Shown here in pieces: positions 1 through 5,367 of a stretch of 5,367 nucleotides of DNA. The notes beneath the pieces were generated by a model that was not told where the DNA came from, ran no database searches, and worked only from the letters and a program-made list of their open reading frames with translations. The DNA is from an uncultured archaeon (GTDB taxonomy: Archaea; Halobacteriota; Methanosarcinia; Methanotrichales; Methanotrichaceae). How positions within the stretch are numbered: the stretch's first letter is position 1; every line of letters begins with the position of its first letter. The stretch is from assembly GCA_902385025.1 (NCBI GenBank), contig CABMDX010000192.1, forward strand, positions 1 to 5,367. The letters run 5' to 3'. Made by a program: the position numbers and the translations under genes.

Positions 1-402
1 AGAGCGAAGGGCAGCTAAAATCACGTTCTCGCCTTGGGCCGAGATCAGCTCCGAAATCGCCTTTCCATCGACTAGATTATCCCCATTGACCACCAGGAAC
101 TCCTCATCCATGTAGGCTTCGGCCTTGCACAGAGCATGAGCAGTGCCTAAAAGCTCGTTTTGCTCTATATAAGTGATATTCACGCCAAAAGCAAGGCCAT
201 CCTCAAAGTGATCCATGATCCTTTCTTTCTGGTAACCTACTATTATGTAGAGGTCCCGAATACCGTTTGCGGCCAATGCCAGAATGACATGCTCCATGAA
301 GGGCCGGTTCCCCACAGGAAGCATGACCTTGGATCTGGTCTGCGTAAGTGGCCTGCACCTGCGGCCTTCTCCGGCCGCCAATATGACTGCCTTCAAATCC
401 AT
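1..402 (-). CDS. Sugar-1-phosphate nucleotidylyltransferase (archaeal GlmU-like), N-terminal part, cut by window edge
   Basis: Enzymes of this family join a sugar 1-phosphate to an NTP, giving an NDP-sugar and pyrophosphate in the cytoplasm. The 134 visible residues are the start of the Rossmann-like nucleotidyltransferase domain. They show the nucleotide-binding loop LAAGEGRRCRPLT (residues 8-20), the catalytic-lysine segment KVMLPVGN (25-32), GTAHAL (86-91) and the metal-binding NGDNL (106-110, Asp108). The KVMLPV wording and GTAHAL resemble archaeal bifunctional sugar-1-phosphate nucleotidylyltransferase/acetyltransferases, usually about 400 residues with a C-terminal left-handed beta-helix. 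That half lies outside the window, so bifunctionality is inferred. The start is ATG at 402; an in-frame GTG lies one codon upstream and a stop five codons further. No clear Shine-Dalgarno is present, fitting a short leader from the promoter at 446-460. The loop has Arg14 where Thr is usual. It is divergent from the glycosyltransferase operon. The family is near certain, the sugar unknown. Confidence 0.93.
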   Translation of the reverse strand, partial: MDLKAVILAAGEGRRCRPLTQTRSKVMLPVGNRPFMEHVILALAANGIRDLYIIVGYQKERIMDHFEDGLAFGVNITYIEQNELLGTAHALCKAEAYMDEEFLVVNGDNLVDGKAISELISAQGENVILAALRS

Positions 403-445
403 CACAGCCAGGAATAAATCAAACTAGTATCTGTAACAGTTCTGG

Positions 446-460
446 CTTTATATCTTTTCG
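446..460 (-). promoter_or_regulatory. Archaeal BRE/TATA promoter for the nucleotidylyltransferase gene
   Basis: Read on the minus strand, CGAAAAG (460 to 454) runs directly into ATATAAAG (453 to 446). This is the expected order and composition of a purine-rich BRE followed by a TATA box. Placing transcription start about 25 bases from the box centre puts it near 424, a leader of roughly 20 bases before the ATG at 402. The spacing and sequence both fit; no transcript evidence is available. Confidence 0.6.
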
Positions 461-497
461 GTCCGAAATTCGTAAAAATTATGAAAGATGCATATCG

Positions 498-514
498 AAA
501 AGGCCCAGCCTTTT
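498..514. repeat. Perfect 7-bp inverted repeat overlapping the plus-strand TATA box
   Basis: AAAAGGC (498-504) and GCCTTTT (508-514) are exact reverse complements separated by CCA. The right arm supplies the first Ts of the candidate TATA box at 511-518, so a protein bound here would compete with TBP/TFB. It could be an operator for the glycosyltransferase operon, or simply a chance dyad. No second copy is seen in the window. The repeat itself is certain; its role is inference. Confidence 0.4.
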
Positions 515-518
515 ATAG
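511..518 (+). promoter_or_regulatory. Candidate TATA box for the three-gene glycosyltransferase operon
   Basis: TTTTATAG lies about 47 bases upstream of the ATG at 561. A start site about 25 bases downstream of the box would be near 540, leaving a leader of about 20 bases. The bases just upstream (CCCAGCC) are a poor BRE; the purine-rich CGAAAAG is further away at 496-502. This makes it weaker than the divergent minus-strand promoter. The leader contains AGGA at 546-549, a weak ribosome-binding match 11 bases before the ATG. Confidence 0.4.
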
Positions 519-560
519 GAGCAGATAGCAGGACACACTGCAAGCAGGACGAGCGGAAAA

Positions 561-1694
561 ATGAAGATACTGGTAATTCCCACCACCGACTGGATCAGGC
601 ATCCCAATCCCAACCGGCTCAACTTCATCTTTGACAACCTGGCAGAGAAGCATGAGGTATATGTTCTGCACTTCGGCCTGAAGAAGTTCCAGAGCCAGGA
701 GCCGAGGGAGACGAAGTGCCGGCTGGTGACAGCGAGCGGTATTGCAGTTGGCGATCAGTCACTCTACTATCTCCTGAACTTTTTTTACCATGCCTGGAAG
801 ATCAAGAGCACGGCAAAAAGAGAGAAAATCGACCTAATACTCTCTTCCAACATTCTGCCCTCCTTTGCCGCCAACTTTGCAGGTGTGCCTGTGGTCTTCG
901 ACTATCTCGATCATCTGCAGGAATCTGCATCAGTCTATTATCCCGGCTCGGCCCTGGGCGAGATCGTCAAGGCAGTTGTGAGCTCTATTGTCAGGTTCAA
1001 TATAAGGAAGGCGAATTTTATTATAACGGTCACTGAGGAGTTCAAATGCCTGCTGGAAGGCATGGGAGCAAAGAAAGTGGCTGTAATTCCTAATGGAGTC
1101 GACACGAGCCTGCTAAAGCCGCTCTCCAAGGAAGAATCCAAGCGCAACCTGGGATTAGAGGGAGATGTGCTGGGATATGTGGGGGCTCTCGAGCATTGGG
1201 TTGACCTTGAGACGGTAGTGGAAGCCATGCCATTCCTTGATGCCAAGCTAATGATCGTCGGGCCTGGACTCTTCACAGATTATGGTGATAAGATTAAGAG
1301 CCTCGCAGAAGAAAGAGGGGTCAGAGATAAAATAATTTTTACAGGAGCCATAAAATATTCGGATCTGGGCAAATACATCTCTGCCATGGATATTGGACTG
1401 AATCCACTCAAAGATATGACCAAAAACCAGGAGACAGTGGGTGGCAAGGTTTTCAATTACCTCTCATGCGAGCGGCCGGTGCTTTCCAGCCGCATGATTG
1501 CCCTGGAGCGGCTGCTTGGAAGCGAGATATATTACTATGATGATGCTATGAGCTTTGTCTCTCAGGTGAAGCTCATAATGAATTCGAGCATAGACAAAGA
1601 GAGACTGAGAGCTGTTGCAAAGAGATTCGACTGGCGGAAGATAGCTCTGGATTATGAGGGCGCCCTGCAAAAAGCACTGGATGAAGAAAGATGA
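561..1694 (+). CDS. GT4-like (GT-B fold) glycosyltransferase with altered EX7E motif
   Basis: This is a probable retaining glycosyltransferase that moves a sugar from a nucleotide-sugar onto a growing glycan at the cytoplasmic face of the membrane. Its 377 residues are typical of the family. The N-terminal acceptor domain (about 1-170) opens with the strand MKILVIPTTDW. The linker has IPNGVD (176-181), the classic entry to the donor-binding domain. That domain shows GYVGAL (205-210), IVGPG (232-236) and GGKVFNYLSCERPVLS (294-309). In the donor-site EX7E pattern, Glu291 is present but the second position is Asn299 instead of Glu. There is no signal peptide or membrane segment, so it is cytosolic or peripheral. 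It is the first gene of a three-gene operon and its stop overlaps the next start in ATGA (1691-1694). The only upstream Shine-Dalgarno match is weak. The fold is confident; donor and acceptor are unknown. Confidence 0.93.
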   Translation: MKILVIPTTDWIRHPNPNRLNFIFDNLAEKHEVYVLHFGLKKFQSQEPRETKCRLVTASGIAVGDQSLYYLLNFFYHAWKIKSTAKREKIDLILSSNILPSFAANFAGVPVVFDYLDHLQESASVYYPGSALGEIVKAVVSSIVRFNIRKANFIITVTEEFKCLLEGMGAKKVAVIPNGVDTSLLKPLSKEESKRNLGLEGDVLGYVGALEHWVDLETVVEAMPFLDAKLMIVGPGLFTDYGDKIKSLAEERGVRDKIIFTGAIKYSDLGKYISAMDIGLNPLKDMTKNQETVGGKVFNYLSCERPVLSSRMIALERLLGSEIYYYDDAMSFVSQVKLIMNSSIDKERLRAVAKRFDWRKIALDYEGALQKALDEER

Positions 1695-2671
1695 AGCTGG
1701 CCTTCATATATTATGATCTGTCATCATTTGTGAGATCGGACCAGGAGATCCTTTCCAGGCATTTCCAGGTGGAGTCCGTCCGCTATAGGGGCTTTCGGGA
1801 TATCCCAAAAATTGTGACTGCTATCTGGAAGTCGGATGCAGTTTATTCCTGGTTTGCCTCCGGTCACTCGTTTCTTGCAGTGCTGTCCGCAAGGCTTCTA
1901 GGAAAGAAGTCTGTAGTAGTTGCAGGAGGCTACGATGTAGCTTATGTTCCAGAGATAAGCTACGGCCAGTACACCTTAGGCTGGCATAAGCGGATGTATG
2001 CAGACTATGTTCTGAATAATGCAGATCTAATCCTGGCTGTCTCAGAGTTCACAAAATCCGAGTTGATGGCTCGATCAAGGCCGAGAAAAACAGAGGTCGT
2101 CTATAACTGCATAGATACGGATCTATTCAAACCAAAAGGCGAAAAAGAAGATCTCGTTATGACAGTAGCCTCGGGCTTGAAGAATGTGATAGAGCTGAAG
2201 GGCCTGGATACATTTGTGAAGGCAGCAGAGTATCTTCCAGATGTCAGGTTTCTGGTTGTGGGCATGACTACAGAAGACAAGAAAGAGCTTGGGCAGTGCA
2301 TTAGCTCAGACAACGTGGAGCTGGGTGGTCGTGCCACCCAGCCGGAATTAATAGGCTGCTATCAAAGAGCAAAGGTGTACTGCCAGCTATCCTACAGGGA
2401 ATCCTTTGGAGTCGCATTGGCAGAGGCCATGGCCTGCGGATGCGTGCCGGTGGTGACGGATAGAGGAGCTCTGCCAGAGGTCGTGGGAACAGCCGGATAT
2501 ATCGTGCCATACAAAGATCCGATTAGCACTGCCAATGCGATTGAAAGGGCTTTGTCTTCAGGCAAAGAGCATGTTGCCAGAGAGAGGATAAGAAGCGCCT
2601 TCAGAAAAGAGCTGAGGGAAGCCAGGATAATCGGGTCTTTAAAAGCCATTGTTGAGGCGAGCGGGAAATGA
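1691..2671 (+). CDS. GT4-like (GT-B fold) glycosyltransferase, compact form
   Basis: This is a second probable retaining glycosyltransferase of the GlcNAc/mannosyl/glucosyl-transferase superfamily, acting on the same glycan as its neighbours. At 326 residues it is shorter than the usual 350-400, mainly because the N-terminal domain is compact (about 1-135). The glycine-rich loop VAGGYDVAYVP (77-87) and the segment ADLILAVSEF (111-120) belong to that half. The donor domain starts after NCIDTDLFKP (139-148) and has KGLDTFVKA (170-178), a strand-turn VRFLVVG (185-191) and an intact EX7E motif, Glu237 and Glu245, within ESFGVALAEAMACG (237-250). No membrane helix is visible. Its ATG overlaps the previous stop by four bases and GGATGA at 1679-1684 could serve as ribosome-binding site, so its translation is probably coupled. 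The stop overlaps the third gene in another ATGA. The substrate cannot be inferred. Confidence 0.94.
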   Translation: MKLAFIYYDLSSFVRSDQEILSRHFQVESVRYRGFRDIPKIVTAIWKSDAVYSWFASGHSFLAVLSARLLGKKSVVVAGGYDVAYVPEISYGQYTLGWHKRMYADYVLNNADLILAVSEFTKSELMARSRPRKTEVVYNCIDTDLFKPKGEKEDLVMTVASGLKNVIELKGLDTFVKAAEYLPDVRFLVVGMTTEDKKELGQCISSDNVELGGRATQPELIGCYQRAKVYCQLSYRESFGVALAEAMACGCVPVVTDRGALPEVVGTAGYIVPYKDPISTANAIERALSSGKEHVARERIRSAFRKELREARIIGSLKAIVEASGK

Positions 2672-3483
2672 CGAAGATCGATTATATCATTCCCACCTGG
2701 AACAGCGAAGCCACATTAGAGAACACGCTCGCGTCAATAGAGAGATACGGCAGTCCCAATGAGATCATAATAGTGGATAGGGACTCCAGTGACAGGACAC
2801 TTGTGATCGCAAGAAGATATAATTGCAGGATCATCCAATCAAATCGAAGCCTCGGAGCTGCCAGAAGAGAGGGAGCCCTGGCAGCCCACACCGAGCTTAT
2901 CTCTTTCGTGGACGCAGATGTGGAGCTCCTGGAGAGCTGGCAAAACCTTCTGCAGATCGCCTTCCGCGGGGATTATAAAGATGCAGGAGCATTTGGGGCA
3001 TACTACGAAGGGCAATTGCCAAATGTCAAAAAATGGCCCCTGAAATTGGATGGAGGAAATGGAGCCTTCGGCTGTATCATCACTCGCAGGTCGCATGTAA
3101 TAGACTGCAAAGAGCTTGATAAATTCTCCAGCGCAGAAGATAGAATCTTTGCGAGATTTCTGGCGGAAAAGGGCCTGAAGTGGTACATCTTCCCAGTAGC
3201 TGTGCTGCATCATCAGAGCCTCTCCGGGATCTCCTATTATTTGCGGCTCAGATGGCTGGGAGCAGGCTTGAGGGTGGAGGATGGTTTTCGCCCAGGGCAC
3301 GTAAAGAAGATACTGGGCGGCGCCATCTTCGGTATAAGAATGAATGATCTGGATATCAGCTATATCGAGAACTGGAAGATGCGGTGGAATTACTTCATAG
3401 GATACATCAGATACAAAAAATATTATGAGATCAACCGAAATGATATCGGCCTTCAGCCCCTTTTGAAGGCCCGGAAAAGTTAA
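2668..3483 (+). CDS. GT2-like (GT-A fold) glycosyltransferase
   Basis: This is a probable inverting glycosyltransferase of 271 residues. The N-terminal GT-A domain carries YIIPTWN (6-12), the nucleotide-contacting IVDRDSSDRT (35-44, with Arg-Asp in place of the common Asp-Gly), SLGAARREGA (61-70), the metal-binding FVDADVE (80-86, the DxD motif) and the acceptor/base region SSAEDRIFARFLAEKG (154-169). HHQSLS (181-186) follows, a typical late motif in GT2 enzymes. The last 70 residues are rich in aromatic and basic residues (WKMRWNYFIGYIRYKKYY, 236-253) and may form an amphipathic helix that touches the membrane; no clear spanning helix is seen. It is the last gene of the operon. Its ATG overlaps the preceding stop, and GAGG at 2654-2657 lies ten bases upstream. 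A T-rich tract begins ten bases after the stop. The family is firm, the sugar unknown. Confidence 0.94.
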   Translation: MTKIDYIIPTWNSEATLENTLASIERYGSPNEIIIVDRDSSDRTLVIARRYNCRIIQSNRSLGAARREGALAAHTELISFVDADVELLESWQNLLQIAFRGDYKDAGAFGAYYEGQLPNVKKWPLKLDGGNGAFGCIITRRSHVIDCKELDKFSSAEDRIFARFLAEKGLKWYIFPVAVLHHQSLSGISYYLRLRWLGAGLRVEDGFRPGHVKKILGGAIFGIRMNDLDISYIENWKMRWNYFIGYIRYKKYYEINRNDIGLQPLLKARKS

Positions 3484-3492
3484 GATCCGCAG

Positions 3493-3505
3493 TTTTGTCT
3501 CTTTT
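3493..3505 (+). terminator. T-rich tract, candidate archaeal terminator of the plus-strand operon
   Basis: TTTTGTCTCTTTT begins ten bases after the operon's stop codon and has 10 T in 13 positions. T-rich non-template runs are the main known signal for intrinsic termination in archaea. A short complementary pair, GCAGT (3489-3493) and ACTGC (3507-3511), brackets it but is probably too weak to matter. The position is right; the activity is inferred. Confidence 0.45.
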
Positions 3506-3509
3506 GACT

Positions 3510-3532
3510 GCAAGAAAAGACTCGTCTCTTGC
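3510..3532. terminator. Bulged hairpin with minus-strand T-rich tract in the convergent gap
   Basis: GCAAG (3510-3514) pairs with CTTGC (3528-3532), and AGAC (3518-3521) pairs with GTCT (3524-3527), giving nine base pairs with a three-base AAA bulge and a two-base apical loop. That loop is tighter than RNA normally allows, so the top pair probably opens. On the minus strand the same region reads GTCTTTTCTT (3521 to 3512), a T-rich tract 27 bases beyond the stop of the minus-strand glycosyltransferase. It may therefore end leftward transcription. Confidence 0.35.
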
Positions 3533-3547
3533 CATTGCAGCCCAGCT

Positions 3548-4534
3548 TTATAGACCTAGCCTATCAGAAAGACCTGCAAAGCTCTCCAGATCAGTTCTAA
3601 AATAGCTGAAGAGGATTCCAAGCATCGCTTTGGCCTTGATAGAGGCAGTGTTTTTCTCATGAATAGCCTTTAGAAAGTTTTCTTTGGCCTCGTGCCATTT
3701 TCGCTCTCTCAAATAGGCTCTTCCCTGGTAATAATAATTTTCTATAGATTTGCGCTCCAGTCTGGCACTTATATCCGGGACAACTTCCGCCAGCGAGGCT
3801 CTGGCATCGGCAGGCAGACTGACAAAGAATTCCTGGGAATAGCGGCCCGCCCGGACCATTGAGGTCTTCATAACGGACGAGATCTGGATATTATGCCGCC
3901 GATAGCATCCCAGGATCTCATCAAGGGGCAGAAAATTGCCCACAAGGCAAAGCTCAAGCCACGTTGGCCCATCTACGCATGGAATTCCGCCCGGCTGCTT
4001 GAATCCACCTATTGAAAGCAATGCGCTCTTGCGGCAGACTATCGTGCAGGAATGCATGGAGTTGCCAAAGAGCAAATCCCCCAACACCTTTTCTCTGGAC
4101 ATATTCTGGAAGCGCAAAACATCCTCGGGCAAAACCGCTATCTTTTTGCCCTGGCTATCGACGACCAAAGCCTTTCCCCAGCTTAAAACGACATCACTGC
4201 GATCAAACGCCTTTATCTGAATCTCCAGCTTATCAGGAGGCCAAAAATCGTCACCCTCAAGAATCGCTATATAGTCTCCCTTTGAGAGCTGAAGAGCTTT
4301 GTTATAGGTCTCGCCCAGCCTCCATATGCCTTTGTTTTCTTGCCGCATATATTTAATTCGTTTATCATTATATTGAGATATTATTTCACCCGTCCTGTCG
4401 CTCGATCCATCATCTATGACTATCTGCTCCCAATGGGGGTAGGTCTGAGACAGAACACTCTCCAGGCACTGTCCTATGAATTTCTCATGGTTATATGTAG
4501 GAGTAATTATCGAGACTAAAGGGCTATCTGGCAT
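3548..4534 (-). CDS. GT2-like glycosyltransferase with C-terminal TPR-like segment
   Basis: This is a probable inverting GT-A glycosyltransferase of 328 residues. It shows VSIITPTYN (7-15), VIDDGSSDRT (39-48), KGIWRLGETYNKAL (68-81) and the metal-binding EGDDFW (93-98). The late catalytic region contains VDGPTWLELCLVG (187-199) and LGCYRRHNIQIS (208-219), where this family usually has an acidic residue and a YRxH motif. After about residue 245 the protein becomes helical, and residues 265-295 match a TPR unit (Gly271, Tyr274, Ala283, Phe287, Ala290). I chose ATG at 4534 because it puts the first strand six residues from the N-terminus, as usual in GT2. A longer reading from TTG at 4585 adds 17 residues without family character, though it would overlap the upstream stop in TTGA. 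Neither start has a strong ribosome-binding site. It follows the gene at 4582-5367 and is probably co-transcribed. Confidence 0.93.
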   Translation of the reverse strand: MPDSPLVSIITPTYNHEKFIGQCLESVLSQTYPHWEQIVIDDGSSDRTGEIISQYNDKRIKYMRQENKGIWRLGETYNKALQLSKGDYIAILEGDDFWPPDKLEIQIKAFDRSDVVLSWGKALVVDSQGKKIAVLPEDVLRFQNMSREKVLGDLLFGNSMHSCTIVCRKSALLSIGGFKQPGGIPCVDGPTWLELCLVGNFLPLDEILGCYRRHNIQISSVMKTSMVRAGRYSQEFFVSLPADARASLAEVVPDISARLERKSIENYYYQGRAYLRERKWHEAKENFLKAIHEKNTASIKAKAMLGILFSYFRTDLESFAGLSDRLGL

Positions 4535-4581
4535 GATCGTTTTCCAATGCGGACTTTTTCCCAAATGTCTTTTCGCATTTA

Positions 4582-5367
4582 TCAAGCTTTCTGGCTGAAT
4601 CTTTCAATTGGCAGCAATCCATGGAAAACTCCCTTCAGATAAGCTGACAGGCTCTCAGTATCCCTGCGAAAGAAGAATGAGGCAGCGGTTGTCCAGAACT
4701 GGCGGAAGAAGAAGTAGCAAAGAAAGAAAATGAGTTCCGCCCTTCTGGCATGGCTTCTCATAAACCAGAGCCGATTTCGGGTCATGTAGTAGATAATCAT
4801 CCCGCGAGGCTTCGAGGAGGAGATCTTATGCCAGATCCCTGTTGTCGGGACGCATATGCACCTGTAGCCTGCCTCCAAACCCCTTCTGCACAGATCAGTC
4901 TCTTCCCAGTAGGCAAAATATCTCGGATTCAAGAGCCCTATTTTATCCAATACACCTCGTTTAATCAATAAGCAGGATCCCTCAAGATAATCTACTGTCA
5001 TTATGGAATTATACTGGCCCCGATCTTCCTCTCCCGAGCCAATACGATGATATGTGCCTTTAAACATATCGAGATTTATTCCCGCCACACTTATGATGTC
5101 CGTCCGACCTTTGAAGTCGTATTTATAGATGATAGGACCTGCAAAGCCTATATGCTCGTCGCTATCAATGGCATCAATGAGCTTGGAAAGAAAGTCTCCC
5201 CTGACAGCAGTGTCGTTGTTCAGGAGCAAAAGATATTCGGGATCCAGAGCCTTCAATGCATACCTTATGCCGATATTATTTCCCTCTGCGAAGCCCGAGT
5301 TTCTATCATTTCTTATAAGAACAAGCCTTCGATTAGAGGGCAGACCCGCAATCTCACCCTCCCGTCC
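4582..5367 (-). CDS. GT2-like glycosyltransferase (rhamnosyltransferase-like), N-terminus beyond window
   Basis: This is a probable inverting GT-A glycosyltransferase, of the group often annotated as rhamnosyl- or galactofuranosyl-transferases. The frame stays open to the window edge, giving 261 visible residues. A TTG at 5256 is internal and not the start, because family sequence continues upstream of it: NSGFAEGNNIGIRYAL (23-38) is the conserved segment before the metal-binding site. That site is LLLLNNDTAV (46-55). Further on are LEGSCLLIKR (128-137), the catalytic region YWEETDLCRRGLEAGYR (153-169), IWHKISSS (178-185) and YYMTRNRLWFMR (193-204). Residues 210-233 are strongly hydrophobic and aromatic and may lie in or on the membrane. 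Only the first 40-50 residues or so, holding the initial beta strand, appear to be missing. The stop is a TGA at 4584-4582, 47 bases before the preferred start of the next gene. The sugar specificity is not assignable. Confidence 0.94.
   Translation of the reverse strand, partial: GREGEIAGLPSNRRLVLIRNDRNSGFAEGNNIGIRYALKALDPEYLLLLNNDTAVRGDFLSKLIDAIDSDEHIGFAGPIIYKYDFKGRTDIISVAGINLDMFKGTYHRIGSGEEDRGQYNSIMTVDYLEGSCLLIKRGVLDKIGLLNPRYFAYWEETDLCRRGLEAGYRCICVPTTGIWHKISSSKPRGMIIYYMTRNRLWFMRSHARRAELIFFLCYFFFRQFWTTAASFFFRRDTESLSAYLKGVFHGLLPIERFSQKA

Noticed and set aside
160..417. An 85-codon plus-strand open frame at the left edge
   Set aside because: It is antisense to the nucleotidylyltransferase, whose motifs are unmistakable on the minus strand.
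447..454. TTTATATC on the plus strand as a possible promoter for the glycosyltransferase operon
   Set aside because: It is the reverse face of the minus-strand TATA box, over 100 bases from the ATG at 561 and without a purine-rich BRE upstream on the plus strand; the box at 511-518 has better spacing.
464..472. Short palindrome CGAAATTCG in the divergent intergenic region
   Set aside because: Four-base arms around one base are expected by chance in a region this size; nothing else supports a binding site.
938..1276. A 112-codon minus-strand open frame inside the first glycosyltransferase
   Set aside because: It is antisense to a complete GT-B gene, with a Ser/Thr/Pro-rich translation and no motif; a shadow frame.
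2839..3513. A 224-codon open frame on the minus strand, antisense to the third glycosyltransferase
   Set aside because: It lies almost wholly over a gene with clear GT2 motifs, its translation shows no recognisable domain, and it runs across the convergent terminator gap. It is a shadow frame.
3936..4356. Two overlapping plus-strand open frames of 94 and 114 codons
   Set aside because: Both are antisense to the GT2-TPR gene and show no protein family character.
1..5367. Mobile elements, CRISPR arrays, tRNA or rRNA genes
   Set aside because: No transposase motifs, regularly spaced direct repeats or RNA gene sequence was seen; coding sequence fills almost the whole window.

Overview
The window looks like a piece of a surface-polysaccharide or glycoprotein-glycan locus from a euryarchaeon, possibly a methanogen of the Methanothrix/Methanosarcina type. 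I infer this from three things: archaeal promoter signals (a CGAAAAG element abutting ATATAAAG), frequent AGA/AGG arginine and ATA isoleucine codons at moderate GC, and a GlmU-like nucleotidyltransferase N-terminus of the archaeal kind. The genus is a guess. The domain assignment is more secure.

Layout: six protein genes fill nearly the whole window. At the left edge, on the minus strand, is the first third of a sugar-1-phosphate nucleotidylyltransferase (1-402), cut by the window. A 158-bp divergent intergenic region (403-560) follows, carrying a convincing minus-strand BRE/TATA promoter and a weaker plus-strand one that overlaps a perfect 7-bp inverted repeat. Three plus-strand glycosyltransferase genes come next (561-1694, 1691-2671, 2668-3483), joined by two ATGA stop/start overlaps: two GT-B (GT4-like) enzymes followed by one GT-A (GT2-like) enzyme. 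A short convergent gap (3484-3547) has T-rich tracts on both strands and a bulged hairpin, as expected for back-to-back terminators. Two minus-strand GT2-like genes follow (3548-4534 and 4582-5367), the second running off the right edge.

Working together: the nucleotidylyltransferase would supply an activated sugar, and the five glycosyltransferases would add successive sugars to a lipid-linked or membrane-associated glycan. No oligosaccharyltransferase, flippase, polymerase or membrane exporter is visible, so the final product (N-glycan, exopolysaccharide or glycolipid) and the sugar specificities cannot be read from this window.

I did not find a clearly new biological system. The points most worth a second look are an Asn in place of the second Glu of the EX7E motif in the first glycosyltransferase, a TPR-like unit at the C-terminus of one GT2 enzyme, the dyad over the plus-strand TATA box, and start-site corrections for two genes.
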